A stretch of 5,779 nt of DNA from an uncultured Acetobacteraceae bacterium (GTDB lineage: Bacteria > Pseudomonadota > Alphaproteobacteria > Acetobacterales > Acetobacteraceae). The position numbers and the translations under genes were made by a program. The notes under the pieces were generated by a model that did not search any database, had not been told where the DNA came from, and worked only from the letters and a program-made list of their open reading frames with translations. Position 1 is the first letter of the stretch; each line of letters opens with the position of its first letter. Positions 1-4,880 of this stretch are shown one piece after another. The DNA lies in assembly GCA_937874445.1 (NCBI GenBank), contig CALNAL010000424.1:1-5779 (forward strand), written 5' to 3'.

Positions 1-53
1 CGGGGTTCGTGTTCACCTGGCTGTTCGGCAGCCGGGGCGTGGACCTCAGCTGA
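1..53 (+). CDS. 3' end of an unidentified rightward gene (possible membrane protein)
   Basis: The frame that begins with a full codon at position 3 reads GFVFTWLFGSRGVDLS and stops at TGA 51-53. Only 16 residues are visible. The Phe/Val/Trp/Leu run followed by a short polar tail would fit the end of a last transmembrane helix, for example in a transporter, but this is weak evidence and the family cannot be named. The reading is supported by the large inverted-repeat element that begins about 20 bp after the stop, which sits where a shared terminator between convergent genes would be expected. The gene converges with the LysR gene on the other strand. A different reading frame cannot be excluded from so short a piece. 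Confidence 0.45.
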   Translation, partial: GFVFTWLFGSRGVDLS

Positions 54-73
54 AGGCAGCAAGCAAGGAAGGT

Positions 74-195
74 GTTCTTCTTGCGAGCAAGAAGAACCAA
101 GAAGGCTTTATTCGTTAAGGGCTCCGCGCTTGTGTCATGCGCGGAGCCCAACGAACAAAGTCCTTTTTGCTTCTTTTTCCTTCAGGAAAAAGAAG
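74..195. repeat. Nested palindromic intergenic element, probable bidirectional terminator
   Basis: The spacer between two convergent genes is almost one large imperfect palindrome. At its centre GGGCTCCGCGC (119-129) pairs perfectly with 139-149 around a 9-nt loop. TTCGTT (111-116) pairs with AACGAA (150-155) after an AA bulge, and CTTT (107-110 region) with AAAG (157-160) extends the pairing. Each flank is itself a hairpin: 74-84 with 87-97 (11 bp, arm GTTCTTCTTGC) and 170-180 with 185-195 (11 bp, arm CTTCTTTTTCC, loop TTCA). The two flanking hairpins resemble inverted copies of one repeat, AAAG-N-CTTYTTG-NTTCTT followed by its own hairpin. The pyrimidine runs outside the GC-rich stem would let it end transcription in both directions. 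From memory, similar repeats are abundant between genes in acetic acid bacteria. Confidence 0.8.
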
Positions 196-211
196 TTCTT
201 CCTTCCTTCCC

Positions 212-1132
212 CTACGCCTCGGGCGCCAGCACCGCGGCCTGTGCCTTGATGCCGGTCGCCAGTGCCTCGGTGACGGCGCGGATGCGGGGCATGTGGCGGA
301 TATCGGCATGCACCGCCATCCACAGCTCGCGCAGCGGCGGCGGGGAGGGGGGCGCGAGGCGGACCAGGTCGGAGGCATCGCCGAGGAAGCGTTCCAGGCA
401 GGCCAGCCCGAGCCCCGTCTGTGCCGCGGCACGGTGGGTGTAGCGGCTGTTGGTGCGCAGGGCGACCGCGGCCTGCGGCAGCAGGGCGGTGAGCCAGGCC
501 ATGTCGGGTCCGTCCAGCAGTTCGGGCTGGGTGGTGACGAGGGCGTGGCCGCTGCCCCCGTTCGCGAAGTCCGGCGTGCCGTGGGCAGCGAGATAGGCCC
601 GCGAGGCGTAGAGGCCGAAGCCGATGCTGCCGACGCGGCGCACCGTCAGGCCGGCCTGGTCGATGCGGGCGACGCGCAGGGCGATGTCGGCCTCGCGGCG
701 GGTGAGGTTGAGGTTGCGCACGTCGGCGACCAGCTCGACCTCGATGCCGGGGTGGCGGGCGTGCAGCCCGGCGAGGATGGGCAGCACGATCTCGGCGCCG
801 AAGGATTCCACCGTGGTCAGCCGCACCGTGCCCTCCAGGCGCACGTCGCGGCCGGTGATGCGCCGTTCCACCGCGAGCATCTCGGATTCGATCCGCTCGA
901 CGTTGCCGAGGATGGCCTCGCCGGCGGCGGTGGGGCTGTAGCCGGCCGGGGTGTGCTCCAGCAGGCGGACGCCGAGGCGGGTTTCCAGGGCGGAAAGACG
1001 CCGCCCGACGGTGGGCTGGTGCACTCCCAGCGCGCGGGCCGCCGCCGAAAGCGTGCCGTGGCGGGCGATGGCGAGAAAGGTATGCAGGTCGTCCCAGTCT
1101 TGAATGCCGGTGGGAAGTTCGGGGAGGGACAT
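212..1132 (-). CDS. LysR-family transcriptional regulator
   Basis: This is a 306-residue DNA-binding regulator of typical LysR length. An N-terminal winged helix-turn-helix covers about residues 13-70, with the family pattern LHTFLAIARHGTLSAAARAL, then HQPTVGRRLSALE and the wing around LLEHTPAGYSPTAAG. A linker helix follows (about 71-92), then a periplasmic-binding-protein-like effector domain (about 98-300). The ATG at 1132 is preferred because GGAG lies 8 nt upstream and because a longer reading from ATG 1162 would start inside the probable -10 box. The gene is divergent from the DoxX/dioxygenase operon across 117 bp, the usual arrangement for a LysR protein controlling its neighbours. The inducer cannot be read from the sequence. 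Aromatic compounds or quinones are a guess based on the neighbouring genes. Confidence 0.93.
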   Translation of the reverse strand: MSLPELPTGIQDWDDLHTFLAIARHGTLSAAARALGVHQPTVGRRLSALETRLGVRLLEHTPAGYSPTAAGEAILGNVERIESEMLAVERRITGRDVRLEGTVRLTTVESFGAEIVLPILAGLHARHPGIEVELVADVRNLNLTRREADIALRVARIDQAGLTVRRVGSIGFGLYASRAYLAAHGTPDFANGGSGHALVTTQPELLDGPDMAWLTALLPQAAVALRTNSRYTHRAAAQTGLGLACLERFLGDASDLVRLAPPSPPPLRELWMAVHADIRHMPRIRAVTEALATGIKAQAAVLAPEA

Positions 1133-1149
1133 CCATGCAGCTCCGCATA

Positions 1150-1188
1150 GTAATTCTGCCATTTTAGGGCAGGGAAATACGAAATCAA
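1150..1188 (-). promoter_or_regulatory. Candidate lysR promoter within an operator-like dyad
   Basis: Read leftward, TTGATT (1188-1183) is followed after 16 bp by TAAAAT (1166-1161), a good sigma-70-type pair that would give a leader of about 20 nt before the ATG at 1132. The -10 box lies in the middle of an inverted repeat, CTGCC (1156-1160) with GGCAG (1168-1172). Outer arms GTAATTC (1150-1156) and GAAATAC (1174-1180) match at 6 of 7 positions. A regulator bound there would block its own promoter while sitting upstream of the DoxX operon. The dyad does not show the classic T-N11-A spacing, so assigning it to LysR binding is an inference. Confidence 0.5.
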
Positions 1189-1249
1189 ATATCCCACCTC
1201 TCCCCCTGCCGGGCGTTGCCGGCGTTGTGCAGAGCTAGGGAGAGATCCG

Positions 1250-1675
1250 ATGATCGATCGCAGTGAGCCCGGTCGGGCGGAGTTGGGCGCGGCGCTGCTG
1301 CGCGTCACGCTGGGAGGGCTGTTTCTGGTCCATGCGGCCATGAAGGTTTTTGTCTTCACGCCGGCTGGAACGGCGAAGTTCTTCATGTCGCTCGGGCTGC
1401 CGGGGCCGCTGGCCTACCTGACCATCGCGCTGGAGATCGTGGGGGGCCTCGCGCTCATCGCGGGGATCGGCATCCGCATCCTGCCGTTGATCCTGGCCGC
1501 CGAGCTGGTGGGCACCATCGTGACGGTGCATGGTCATGCCGGGTTCTTCTTCAACAATCCCAACGGCGGATGGGAATATCCGGCGTTCTGGGCGGTGGCG
1601 CTGGTGGTGCAGTCGCTGATCGGCCCGGGTGCCTATGCGCTGCGCCTGCCGGCCCGCGTTCCGGCGACAGTCTGA
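1250..1675 (+). CDS. DoxX-family integral membrane protein
   Basis: This is a 141-residue hydrophobic protein with about four transmembrane segments (roughly 13-35, 52-72, 75-97 and 110-131). The N-terminal pattern LLRVTLGGLFLVHAAMK and the second-helix pattern ALEIVGGLALIAGIGIR (about 60-76) are typical of the DoxX/DoxD-like family. Members are small inner-membrane proteins linked to quinone or thiol redox, and often their function is unknown. The start is supported by AGGGAGAG (1237-1244) with 5 nt to the ATG. The dioxygenase gene starts 11 bp after the stop with an equally strong ribosome-binding site, so the two are probably co-transcribed. No clear sigma-70 promoter is visible upstream. 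An activator-dependent promoter under the divergent LysR gene would explain that. The precise biochemical role is not known. Confidence 0.9.
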   Translation: MIDRSEPGRAELGAALLRVTLGGLFLVHAAMKVFVFTPAGTAKFFMSLGLPGPLAYLTIALEIVGGLALIAGIGIRILPLILAAELVGTIVTVHGHAGFFFNNPNGGWEYPAFWAVALVVQSLIGPGAYALRLPARVPATV

Positions 1676-1686
1676 GGGAGGCTGAG

Positions 1687-2463
1687 ATGCTGCCGAGCCT
1701 GTTCGTCAGTCACGGATCGCCGATGCTGGCCGTCACTCCCGGTCCGGCGCACGAGTTCCTGACCGGGCTCGGCGCCACCCTCGGCAAGCCGCGCGCCATC
1801 GTGGTGGCCTCGGCGCACTGGGGCACGGCCCATCCCACCGTGAACGCGGTGGCGCGCAACACCACCATCCACGACTTCGGCGGCTTCCCGCGCGAGCTTT
1901 ACACGCTGCGCTACGACGCCCCGGGGGACCCCACCCTCGCCGAGGAGGTGGCCGATGCCATCGGCGCGGCCGGGCTGGAGGTGGCGGTGGATCGCAAGCG
2001 CGGGCTGGACCACGGCGCCTGGGTGCCGCTGATGCTGGCCTGGCCGCAGGCGGATATTCCGGTGTTTCAGGTGTCGGTGCAGCCCTCCCTGGGGCCGGCG
2101 CATCACTTCGAGCTCGGGCGGGCCCTGGCACCGCTGCGCGCGCGCGACATCCTGGTGGTGGGCTCGGGCAGCTTCACCCACGACCTGCGGCGCTATTTCG
2201 GCCAGCCGCAGGAGACCCCCGAGACCCCCGACGTGACCGCCTTCGCCGGCTGGATGGACACGGCCCTGCGCGAGGGGCGGCGCTGCGACCTGCTGACCTA
2301 CCGCCACAAGGCCCCCTATGCCGAGGCCGAGCACCCCACCGAGGAGCACCTGCTGCCGCTGTTCGTGGCGATGGGGGCAGGGGGCGAAAAGCTTGCCGCC
2401 GAACGGCTGCACACGTCCACCGCCTATGGCGTGCTGCGCATGGACGCCTATGCCTTTCACTGA
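1687..2463 (+). CDS. Class III extradiol ring-cleavage dioxygenase, DODA/YgiD-type
   Basis: This is a 258-residue cytosolic metalloenzyme of the family that includes E. coli YgiD (4,5-DOPA extradiol dioxygenase, about 262 residues) and plant DODA, which open catechol rings using O2. Conserved blocks appear in order: SHGSP (8-12), SAHW (42-45), IHDFGGFP (61-68), LDHGAW (107-112), GSGSFTHDL (159-167) and HPTEEHLLPL (216-225). By comparison with YgiD, H9, H44 and H221 should be metal ligands, H165 lies at the fourth annotated site, and H109 is the probable active-site histidine. All are present, so the enzyme looks intact. The ATG at 1687 follows GGGAGG (1676-1681) by 5 nt. Longer upstream starts would overlap the DoxX gene and are unlikely. 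The catechol substrate is unknown, and DOPA activity should not be assumed. Confidence 0.93.
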   Translation: MLPSLFVSHGSPMLAVTPGPAHEFLTGLGATLGKPRAIVVASAHWGTAHPTVNAVARNTTIHDFGGFPRELYTLRYDAPGDPTLAEEVADAIGAAGLEVAVDRKRGLDHGAWVPLMLAWPQADIPVFQVSVQPSLGPAHHFELGRALAPLRARDILVVGSGSFTHDLRRYFGQPQETPETPDVTAFAGWMDTALREGRRCDLLTYRHKAPYAEAEHPTEEHLLPLFVAMGAGGEKLAAERLHTSTAYGVLRMDAYAFH

Positions 2464-2484
2464 CGGGCGGGAAGATCGGGAAAG

Positions 2485-2518
2485 CCTTCCGGCGCGTGCC
2501 GGCCTTCGCGCCGGAAGG
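2485..2518 (+). terminator. Perfect hairpin after the dioxygenase gene
   Basis: A 12-bp perfect inverted repeat (2485-2496 with 2507-2518, arm CCTTCCGGCGCG) closes a 10-nt loop that contains GCCGGC. It lies 22 bp after the dioxygenase stop codon. No T-run follows it on the plus strand, so it may be a weak or Rho-assisted terminator, or a 3'-end stabiliser. On the minus strand it is followed by CTTT. Confidence 0.5.
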
Positions 2519-2542
2519 GACGCGGCCGGGGGGCCGTACGCG

Positions 2543-2567
2543 AAAGGGGCCGCCCGAGGGCGGCCCC
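2543..2567 (-). terminator. Probable terminator of the hsp20 gene
   Basis: GGGGCCGCCC (2546-2555) and GGGCGGCCCC (2558-2567) form a 10-bp perfect stem. It begins about 24 bp after the leftward hsp20 stop. Reading leftward, the stem is followed directly by TTT (2545-2543), a short U-tract consistent with intrinsic termination. Read rightward there is no T-run, so the leftward gene is the more likely user. Confidence 0.6.
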
Positions 2568-2590
2568 TGCCGTTGGATTGGCGCCTGGGG

Positions 2591-3073
2591 TCAGGCGGCC
2601 TTTTCGACCGGCACCGCGGCCTTGTTGGCGGCGTCGGGGGTGGTCAGCTGCGGCGCGGCGGCCGAGATGGCGATCCGCCGCGGCTTCAGCGCCTCGGGGA
2701 CGACCCGGCGCAGGCTGATGCTCAGCAGCCCGTTCACCAAGTTGGCGCCCTCGACCACGATGTGGTCGGCCAGGACGAAGCGGCGCTCGAAGGCGCGCCC
2801 GGCGATGCCGCGATAGAGCATCTCGGACTTGCCGTTCTCGCCGGCGAGCCGTCCGGCGACGGTGAGGGTGTTCTCCTTGGCGGTCAGCTCGATGTCGGCG
2901 GGCCCGAAGCCGGCCACGGCCATGGTCAGCACGTAGCTGTCATCGCCGGTCTTTTCGATATTGTAGGGCGGATAGGAAGCCTCGGCGCCCGAGGGGAGGG
3001 TGTCCAGCATGTCGGCCAGGCGGTCGAAGCCGATGGCGGTGCGGAACAGCGGGGCGAAATCGAAGGCGTTCAT
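2591..3073 (-). CDS. ibpA: Small heat-shock protein, Hsp20/IbpA type
   Basis: This is a 160-residue ATP-independent holdase chaperone of the alpha-crystallin family, which binds unfolding proteins and hands them to DnaK/ClpB. The N-terminus (FDFAPLFRTAIGFDRLADML, 4-23) and the domain start YPPYNIE (34-40) closely resemble E. coli IbpA. The alpha-crystallin domain spans about 35-125 and includes AVAGF, FERRFVLAD (95-103) and ANLVNGLLSI (110-119). The C-terminal I-x-I anchor is IAI (134-136). About 24 Ala/Pro-rich residues follow, longer than I recall for E. coli IbpA. The ATG at 3073 is fixed by AGGAGGT (3086-3080), 6 nt upstream. The upstream ATG at 3121 lies inside the structured leader. Regulation appears to be double: a sigma-32-like promoter and a ROSE-like thermometer. 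The symbol reflects family similarity; alphaproteobacteria often carry several hsp20 genes. Confidence 0.95.
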   Translation of the reverse strand: MNAFDFAPLFRTAIGFDRLADMLDTLPSGAEASYPPYNIEKTGDDSYVLTMAVAGFGPADIELTAKENTLTVAGRLAGENGKSEMLYRGIAGRAFERRFVLADHIVVEGANLVNGLLSISLRRVVPEALKPRRIAISAAAPQLTTPDAANKAAVPVEKAA

Positions 3074-3169
3074 GAAAGTACCTCCTGCATCAGCAAGGTT
3101 ACATGCGCGACCGCCGAACATCGGCCGGTCGTCTGCAAGTCCCCGGAACCCCGAATGGGCATCCCGGAC
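3074..3169 (-). promoter_or_regulatory. ROSE-like RNA thermometer in the hsp20 leader
   Basis: The leftward leader folds by eye into three successive hairpins: 3169-3139 (outer arms GUCC/GGAC, inner pairs GGGA/UUCC and CCC/GGG); 3131-3108 (CGACC, bulged G, GCCGA, loop UGU, UCGGC, GGUCG); and a hairpin over the ribosome-binding site. In the last, ACCUUGCU (3099-3092) pairs with AGGAGGU (3086-3080) across loop GAUGC, leaving one bulged G and including a U·G pair; GU and AC extend it by two pairs. The UUGCU motif opposite the Shine-Dalgarno sequence with a bulged G is the hallmark of ROSE elements, which melt on heating and repress hsp20 translation at low temperature. The length (about 96 nt) and position next to an IbpA-like gene both agree. 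Confidence 0.82.
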
Positions 3170-3177
3170 AGCATTCC

Positions 3178-3205
3178 ATATGGAAAGCGCCGCCCCACGT
3201 TCAAG
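3178..3205 (-). promoter_or_regulatory. Sigma-32 (RpoH)-like promoter of hsp20
   Basis: Read leftward, CTTGAA (3205-3200) is followed after 14 bp by TTCCATAT (3185-3178), close to the heat-shock consensus CTTGAAA…CCCCATNT. The predicted transcript start at about 3171 falls just before the first leader hairpin, so the leader consists almost wholly of thermometer structure. Confidence 0.68.
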
Positions 3206-3217
3206 GGGACGGCGCTT
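3185..3217 (-). terminator. rpmE terminator overlapping the hsp20 promoter
   Basis: Read leftward, AAGCGCCG-T-CCCC (3217-3205) pairs with GGGGCGGCGCTT (3196-3185), 12 bp with one bulged T and an 8-nt loop, followed by TTCC. It starts 28 bp after the rpmE stop, as expected for an intrinsic terminator with a short U-tract. Most of the -35 box of the hsp20 promoter lies in its loop, and the -10 box begins where the stem ends. Confidence 0.7.
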
Positions 3218-3245
3218 GCAACCTTAGTCGGCGGAGGTGCGAGCC

Positions 3246-3476
3246 TTACTTCGGCTTGCGCAGCCCGAGGCCACCGAACTTCTTGTTGAACTTGGCGACC
3301 TGCCCACCGGAGTCGATGATGCGCTGCACGCCAGTCCAGGCCGGGTGGGACTTGGGGTCGATGTCGAGCCGCAGGGTGTCGCCGGCGGCGCCGTAGCACG
3401 AGCGGGTCTTGAAGGTGGACCCGTCGGTCATCACGATCGTGATGTCGTGGTAGTCGGGGTGAATGCCCGGCTTCAT
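3246..3476 (-). CDS. rpmE: 50S ribosomal protein L31
   Basis: This is a 76-residue protein of the large ribosomal subunit. The sequence MKPGIHPDYHDITIVMTDGS, then RLDIDPKSHPAWTG (36-49) and VAKFNKKFGGLG (60-71), is the classic L31 pattern. The zinc-binding CxxC of the C-plus form is absent and only one cysteine remains (C27). This is therefore the zinc-independent C-minus form that I recall as usual in alphaproteobacteria. The ATG at 3476 has GGAG 9 nt upstream. An in-frame reading continues to 3635, but the added residues do not look like L31 and would cross the probable promoter. The gene has its own promoter and leader hairpin, is divergent from ispG, and its terminator overlaps the hsp20 promoter. 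Confidence 0.97.
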   Translation of the reverse strand: MKPGIHPDYHDITIVMTDGSTFKTRSCYGAAGDTLRLDIDPKSHPAWTGVQRIIDSGGQVAKFNKKFGGLGLRKPK

Positions 3477-3494
3477 GGCGGAATACTCCAGATG

Positions 3495-3520
3495 GTCCCG
3501 CCGGTTCCGACCGGCAGGAC
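3495..3520 (-). promoter_or_regulatory. Leader hairpin upstream of rpmE
   Basis: In the leftward transcript, GTCCTGCCGGT (3520-3510) pairs with ACCGGCGGGAC (3505-3495) around tetraloop CGGA. This gives 11 continuous pairs including one G·U. On the plus strand the same position would be a C-A mismatch, so the structure suits the rpmE transcript specifically. It fills most of the predicted leader of about 50 nt and ends 5 nt before the GGAG ribosome-binding site. Control of translation by a ribosomal protein, or mRNA protection, are possible roles. Confidence 0.55.
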
Positions 3521-3531
3521 AGAAGGCGCGT

Positions 3532-3560
3532 CCTATAGAACCGCCCTTCCTGTTAGGCAA
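3532..3560 (-). promoter_or_regulatory. Sigma-70-type promoter of rpmE
   Basis: Read leftward, TTGCCT (3560-3555) is separated by exactly 17 bp from TATAGG (3537-3532). Both hexamers and the spacing fit a housekeeping promoter. It would start transcription near 3525, about 50 nt before the rpmE start codon. Confidence 0.7.
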
Positions 3561-3647
3561 GCAGGCACCGTGCCCGCACCGCCCGCGGGGGCCGGCGGCA
3601 AGGTCCTCTGCGCCTCCTTTCACTGCGCCCCGCACATAGGCGCCATC

Positions 3648-3711
3648 CCCCGCGGCGGGGGCCGCGGGGCGCGCCGGGTTTGCACGCCCCCGCCCGGTTG
3701 GGGCATGGTGC
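3648..3711. repeat. GC-rich inverted repeats upstream of ispG
   Basis: Two dyads lie in the rpmE-ispG spacer. CCCCGCGGC (3648-3656) pairs with GCCGCGGGG (3661-3669) around GGGG. GCACGCCCC (3682-3690) pairs with GGGGC (3700-3704) plus GTGC (3708-3711), with ATG bulged out. I see no convincing ispG promoter here, so whether these are operator, leader structure or simply GC-rich chance repeats is open. The rest of 3561-3763 shows nothing I can name. Confidence 0.4.
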
Positions 3712-3763
3712 GCCTCCCCCCCTTCAACGGGCCTATGCCGCGGTTTCTGGAGCGTGTCGTCCC

Positions 3764-4876
3764 ATGAGCTATCGTCCGTATCAGCACATCGAGCGTCGCC
3801 GCTCGCGCAAGATCATGGTGGGCTCCGTCCCCGTCGGGGGTGATGCCCCGATCTCGATCCAGACCATGACCAACACGCTCACCTCCGATGTCGCCGCGAC
3901 GGTGGCGCAGATCCGCCGCGCCGAGGAGGCGGGGGTGGACATCGTGCGCTGCTCCTGCCCCGACGAGGACAGCACCAAGGCCCTGCGCGAGATCGTCCGC
4001 CAGGTGAAGGTGCCCGTTGTCGCCGACATCCATTTCCACTACCGCCGCGCCATCGAGGCGGCCGAGGCGGGGGCGGCGTGCCTGCGCATCAACCCCGGCA
4101 ACATCGGCTCGGCCGAGCGGGTGCGCGAGGTCATCAGGGCGGCGCGCGACCACGGCTGTTCCATGCGCATCGGGGTCAATGCCGGCTCGCTGGAGAAGCA
4201 CCTGCTGGAGAAATACGGCGAGCCCTGCCCGGAGGCGCTGGTCGAGAGCGCGCAGGAGCACATGCGCATCCTCGATGACAACGACTTCCACGAGTACAAG
4301 ATCAGCGTGAAGGCCTCCGACGTGTTCCTCGCCGTCGAGTCCTACCGCCAGCTCGCCGCCGTCTGCGACGCGCCGCTGCACATCGGCGTGACCGAGGCGG
4401 GCGGGCGGCGCACCGGCACGGTGAAGAGCGCCATCGGCCTGGGCGCGCTGCTGATGGCCGGCATCGGCGACACGGTGCGCGTCTCCCTCTCCGCCGAGCC
4501 GGAGGAGGAGGTGCGGGTCGGCTGGGAGCTGCTCAAGGCGCTCGGCCTGCGTCATCGCGGCGTGAAGATCGTCGCCTGCCCCTCCTGCGCCCGCCAGGGC
4601 TTCGACGTGGTGGCCACCGTCGCCAAGCTGGAGGACCGTCTCGCGCACGTCTCCGAGCCGATCACCCTCTCGGTGCTGGGCTGCGTGGTCAACGGGCCGG
4701 GCGAGGCGCTGATGACCGACATCGGCATCACCGGCGGCGGCAAGGGCAGCCACATGGTGTTCCTCGCCGGCAAGACCGACCACCACACCGATTCGGCGCA
4801 GCTGGTCGATCACGTGGTGGAGCTGGTGGAAAAGCGCGCGGCCGAGCTGGCCGCGGCGCGCAAGGAGAAGGCCTGA
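3764..4876 (+). CDS. ispG: (E)-4-hydroxy-3-methylbut-2-enyl-diphosphate synthase
   Basis: This 370-residue cytosolic [4Fe-4S] enzyme of the MEP isoprenoid pathway reductively converts methylerythritol cyclodiphosphate to HMBPP, which IspH then uses. The N-terminal TIM-barrel part contains RRRSRKIMVGSVPVGGDAPI (11-30), SIQTMTNT, VADIHFHYR (86-94) and LRINPGNIG (107-115). The C-terminal cluster domain keeps the ligands C272 and C275 (CPSC), C307 and E314 (LGCVVNGPGE, 305-314). The length fits the single-piece bacterial form. The ATG at 3764 is chosen because the protein then begins directly before the conserved region; TGGAG (3748-3752) is a rather distant ribosome-binding site. An in-frame ATG at 3680 would add 28 residues without family resemblance. 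hisS follows after 4 bp and is probably co-transcribed. Confidence 0.97.
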   Translation: MSYRPYQHIERRRSRKIMVGSVPVGGDAPISIQTMTNTLTSDVAATVAQIRRAEEAGVDIVRCSCPDEDSTKALREIVRQVKVPVVADIHFHYRRAIEAAEAGAACLRINPGNIGSAERVREVIRAARDHGCSMRIGVNAGSLEKHLLEKYGEPCPEALVESAQEHMRILDDNDFHEYKISVKASDVFLAVESYRQLAAVCDAPLHIGVTEAGGRRTGTVKSAIGLGALLMAGIGDTVRVSLSAEPEEEVRVGWELLKALGLRHRGVKIVACPSCARQGFDVVATVAKLEDRLAHVSEPITLSVLGCVVNGPGEALMTDIGITGGGKGSHMVFLAGKTDHHTDSAQLVDHVVELVEKRAAELAAARKEKA

Positions 4877-4880
4877 AGAC

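Noticed and set aside
72..443. 123-codon rightward open frame starting in the repeat element
   Set aside because: It begins inside the nested palindrome, has no ribosome-binding site and runs antisense into the LysR gene.
135..1150. Long open frames of about 337 codons on both strands through the LysR gene
   Set aside because: They are rich in Arg/Pro/Gly/Ala, resemble no family and arise from GC-biased third positions of the real gene. Both run into the palindromic repeat.
1133..1162. Alternative upstream start for the LysR gene at 1162
   Set aside because: No ribosome-binding site precedes it, it coincides with the probable -10 box, and the added ten residues are not LysR-like. ATG 1132 has GGAG at good spacing.
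1212..1227. GGCGTTG direct repeat upstream of the DoxX gene
   Set aside because: Only 7 bp repeated twice in GC-rich DNA; too short to support as an operator on its own.
1633..2460. 275-codon open frame antisense to the dioxygenase gene
   Set aside because: Low-complexity His/Gly/Arg/Ala composition with no recognisable motifs; it mirrors a strongly supported gene.
3074..3121. Upstream in-frame ATG for hsp20 at 3121
   Set aside because: It would place coding sequence through the thermometer hairpins and the strong AGGAGGT site. The family N-terminus matches the start at 3073.
2318..3289. Rightward 323-codon open frame spanning the dioxygenase end, terminators and hsp20
   Set aside because: It crosses two hairpins and the antisense of a clear IbpA-like gene, with no protein-family signal.
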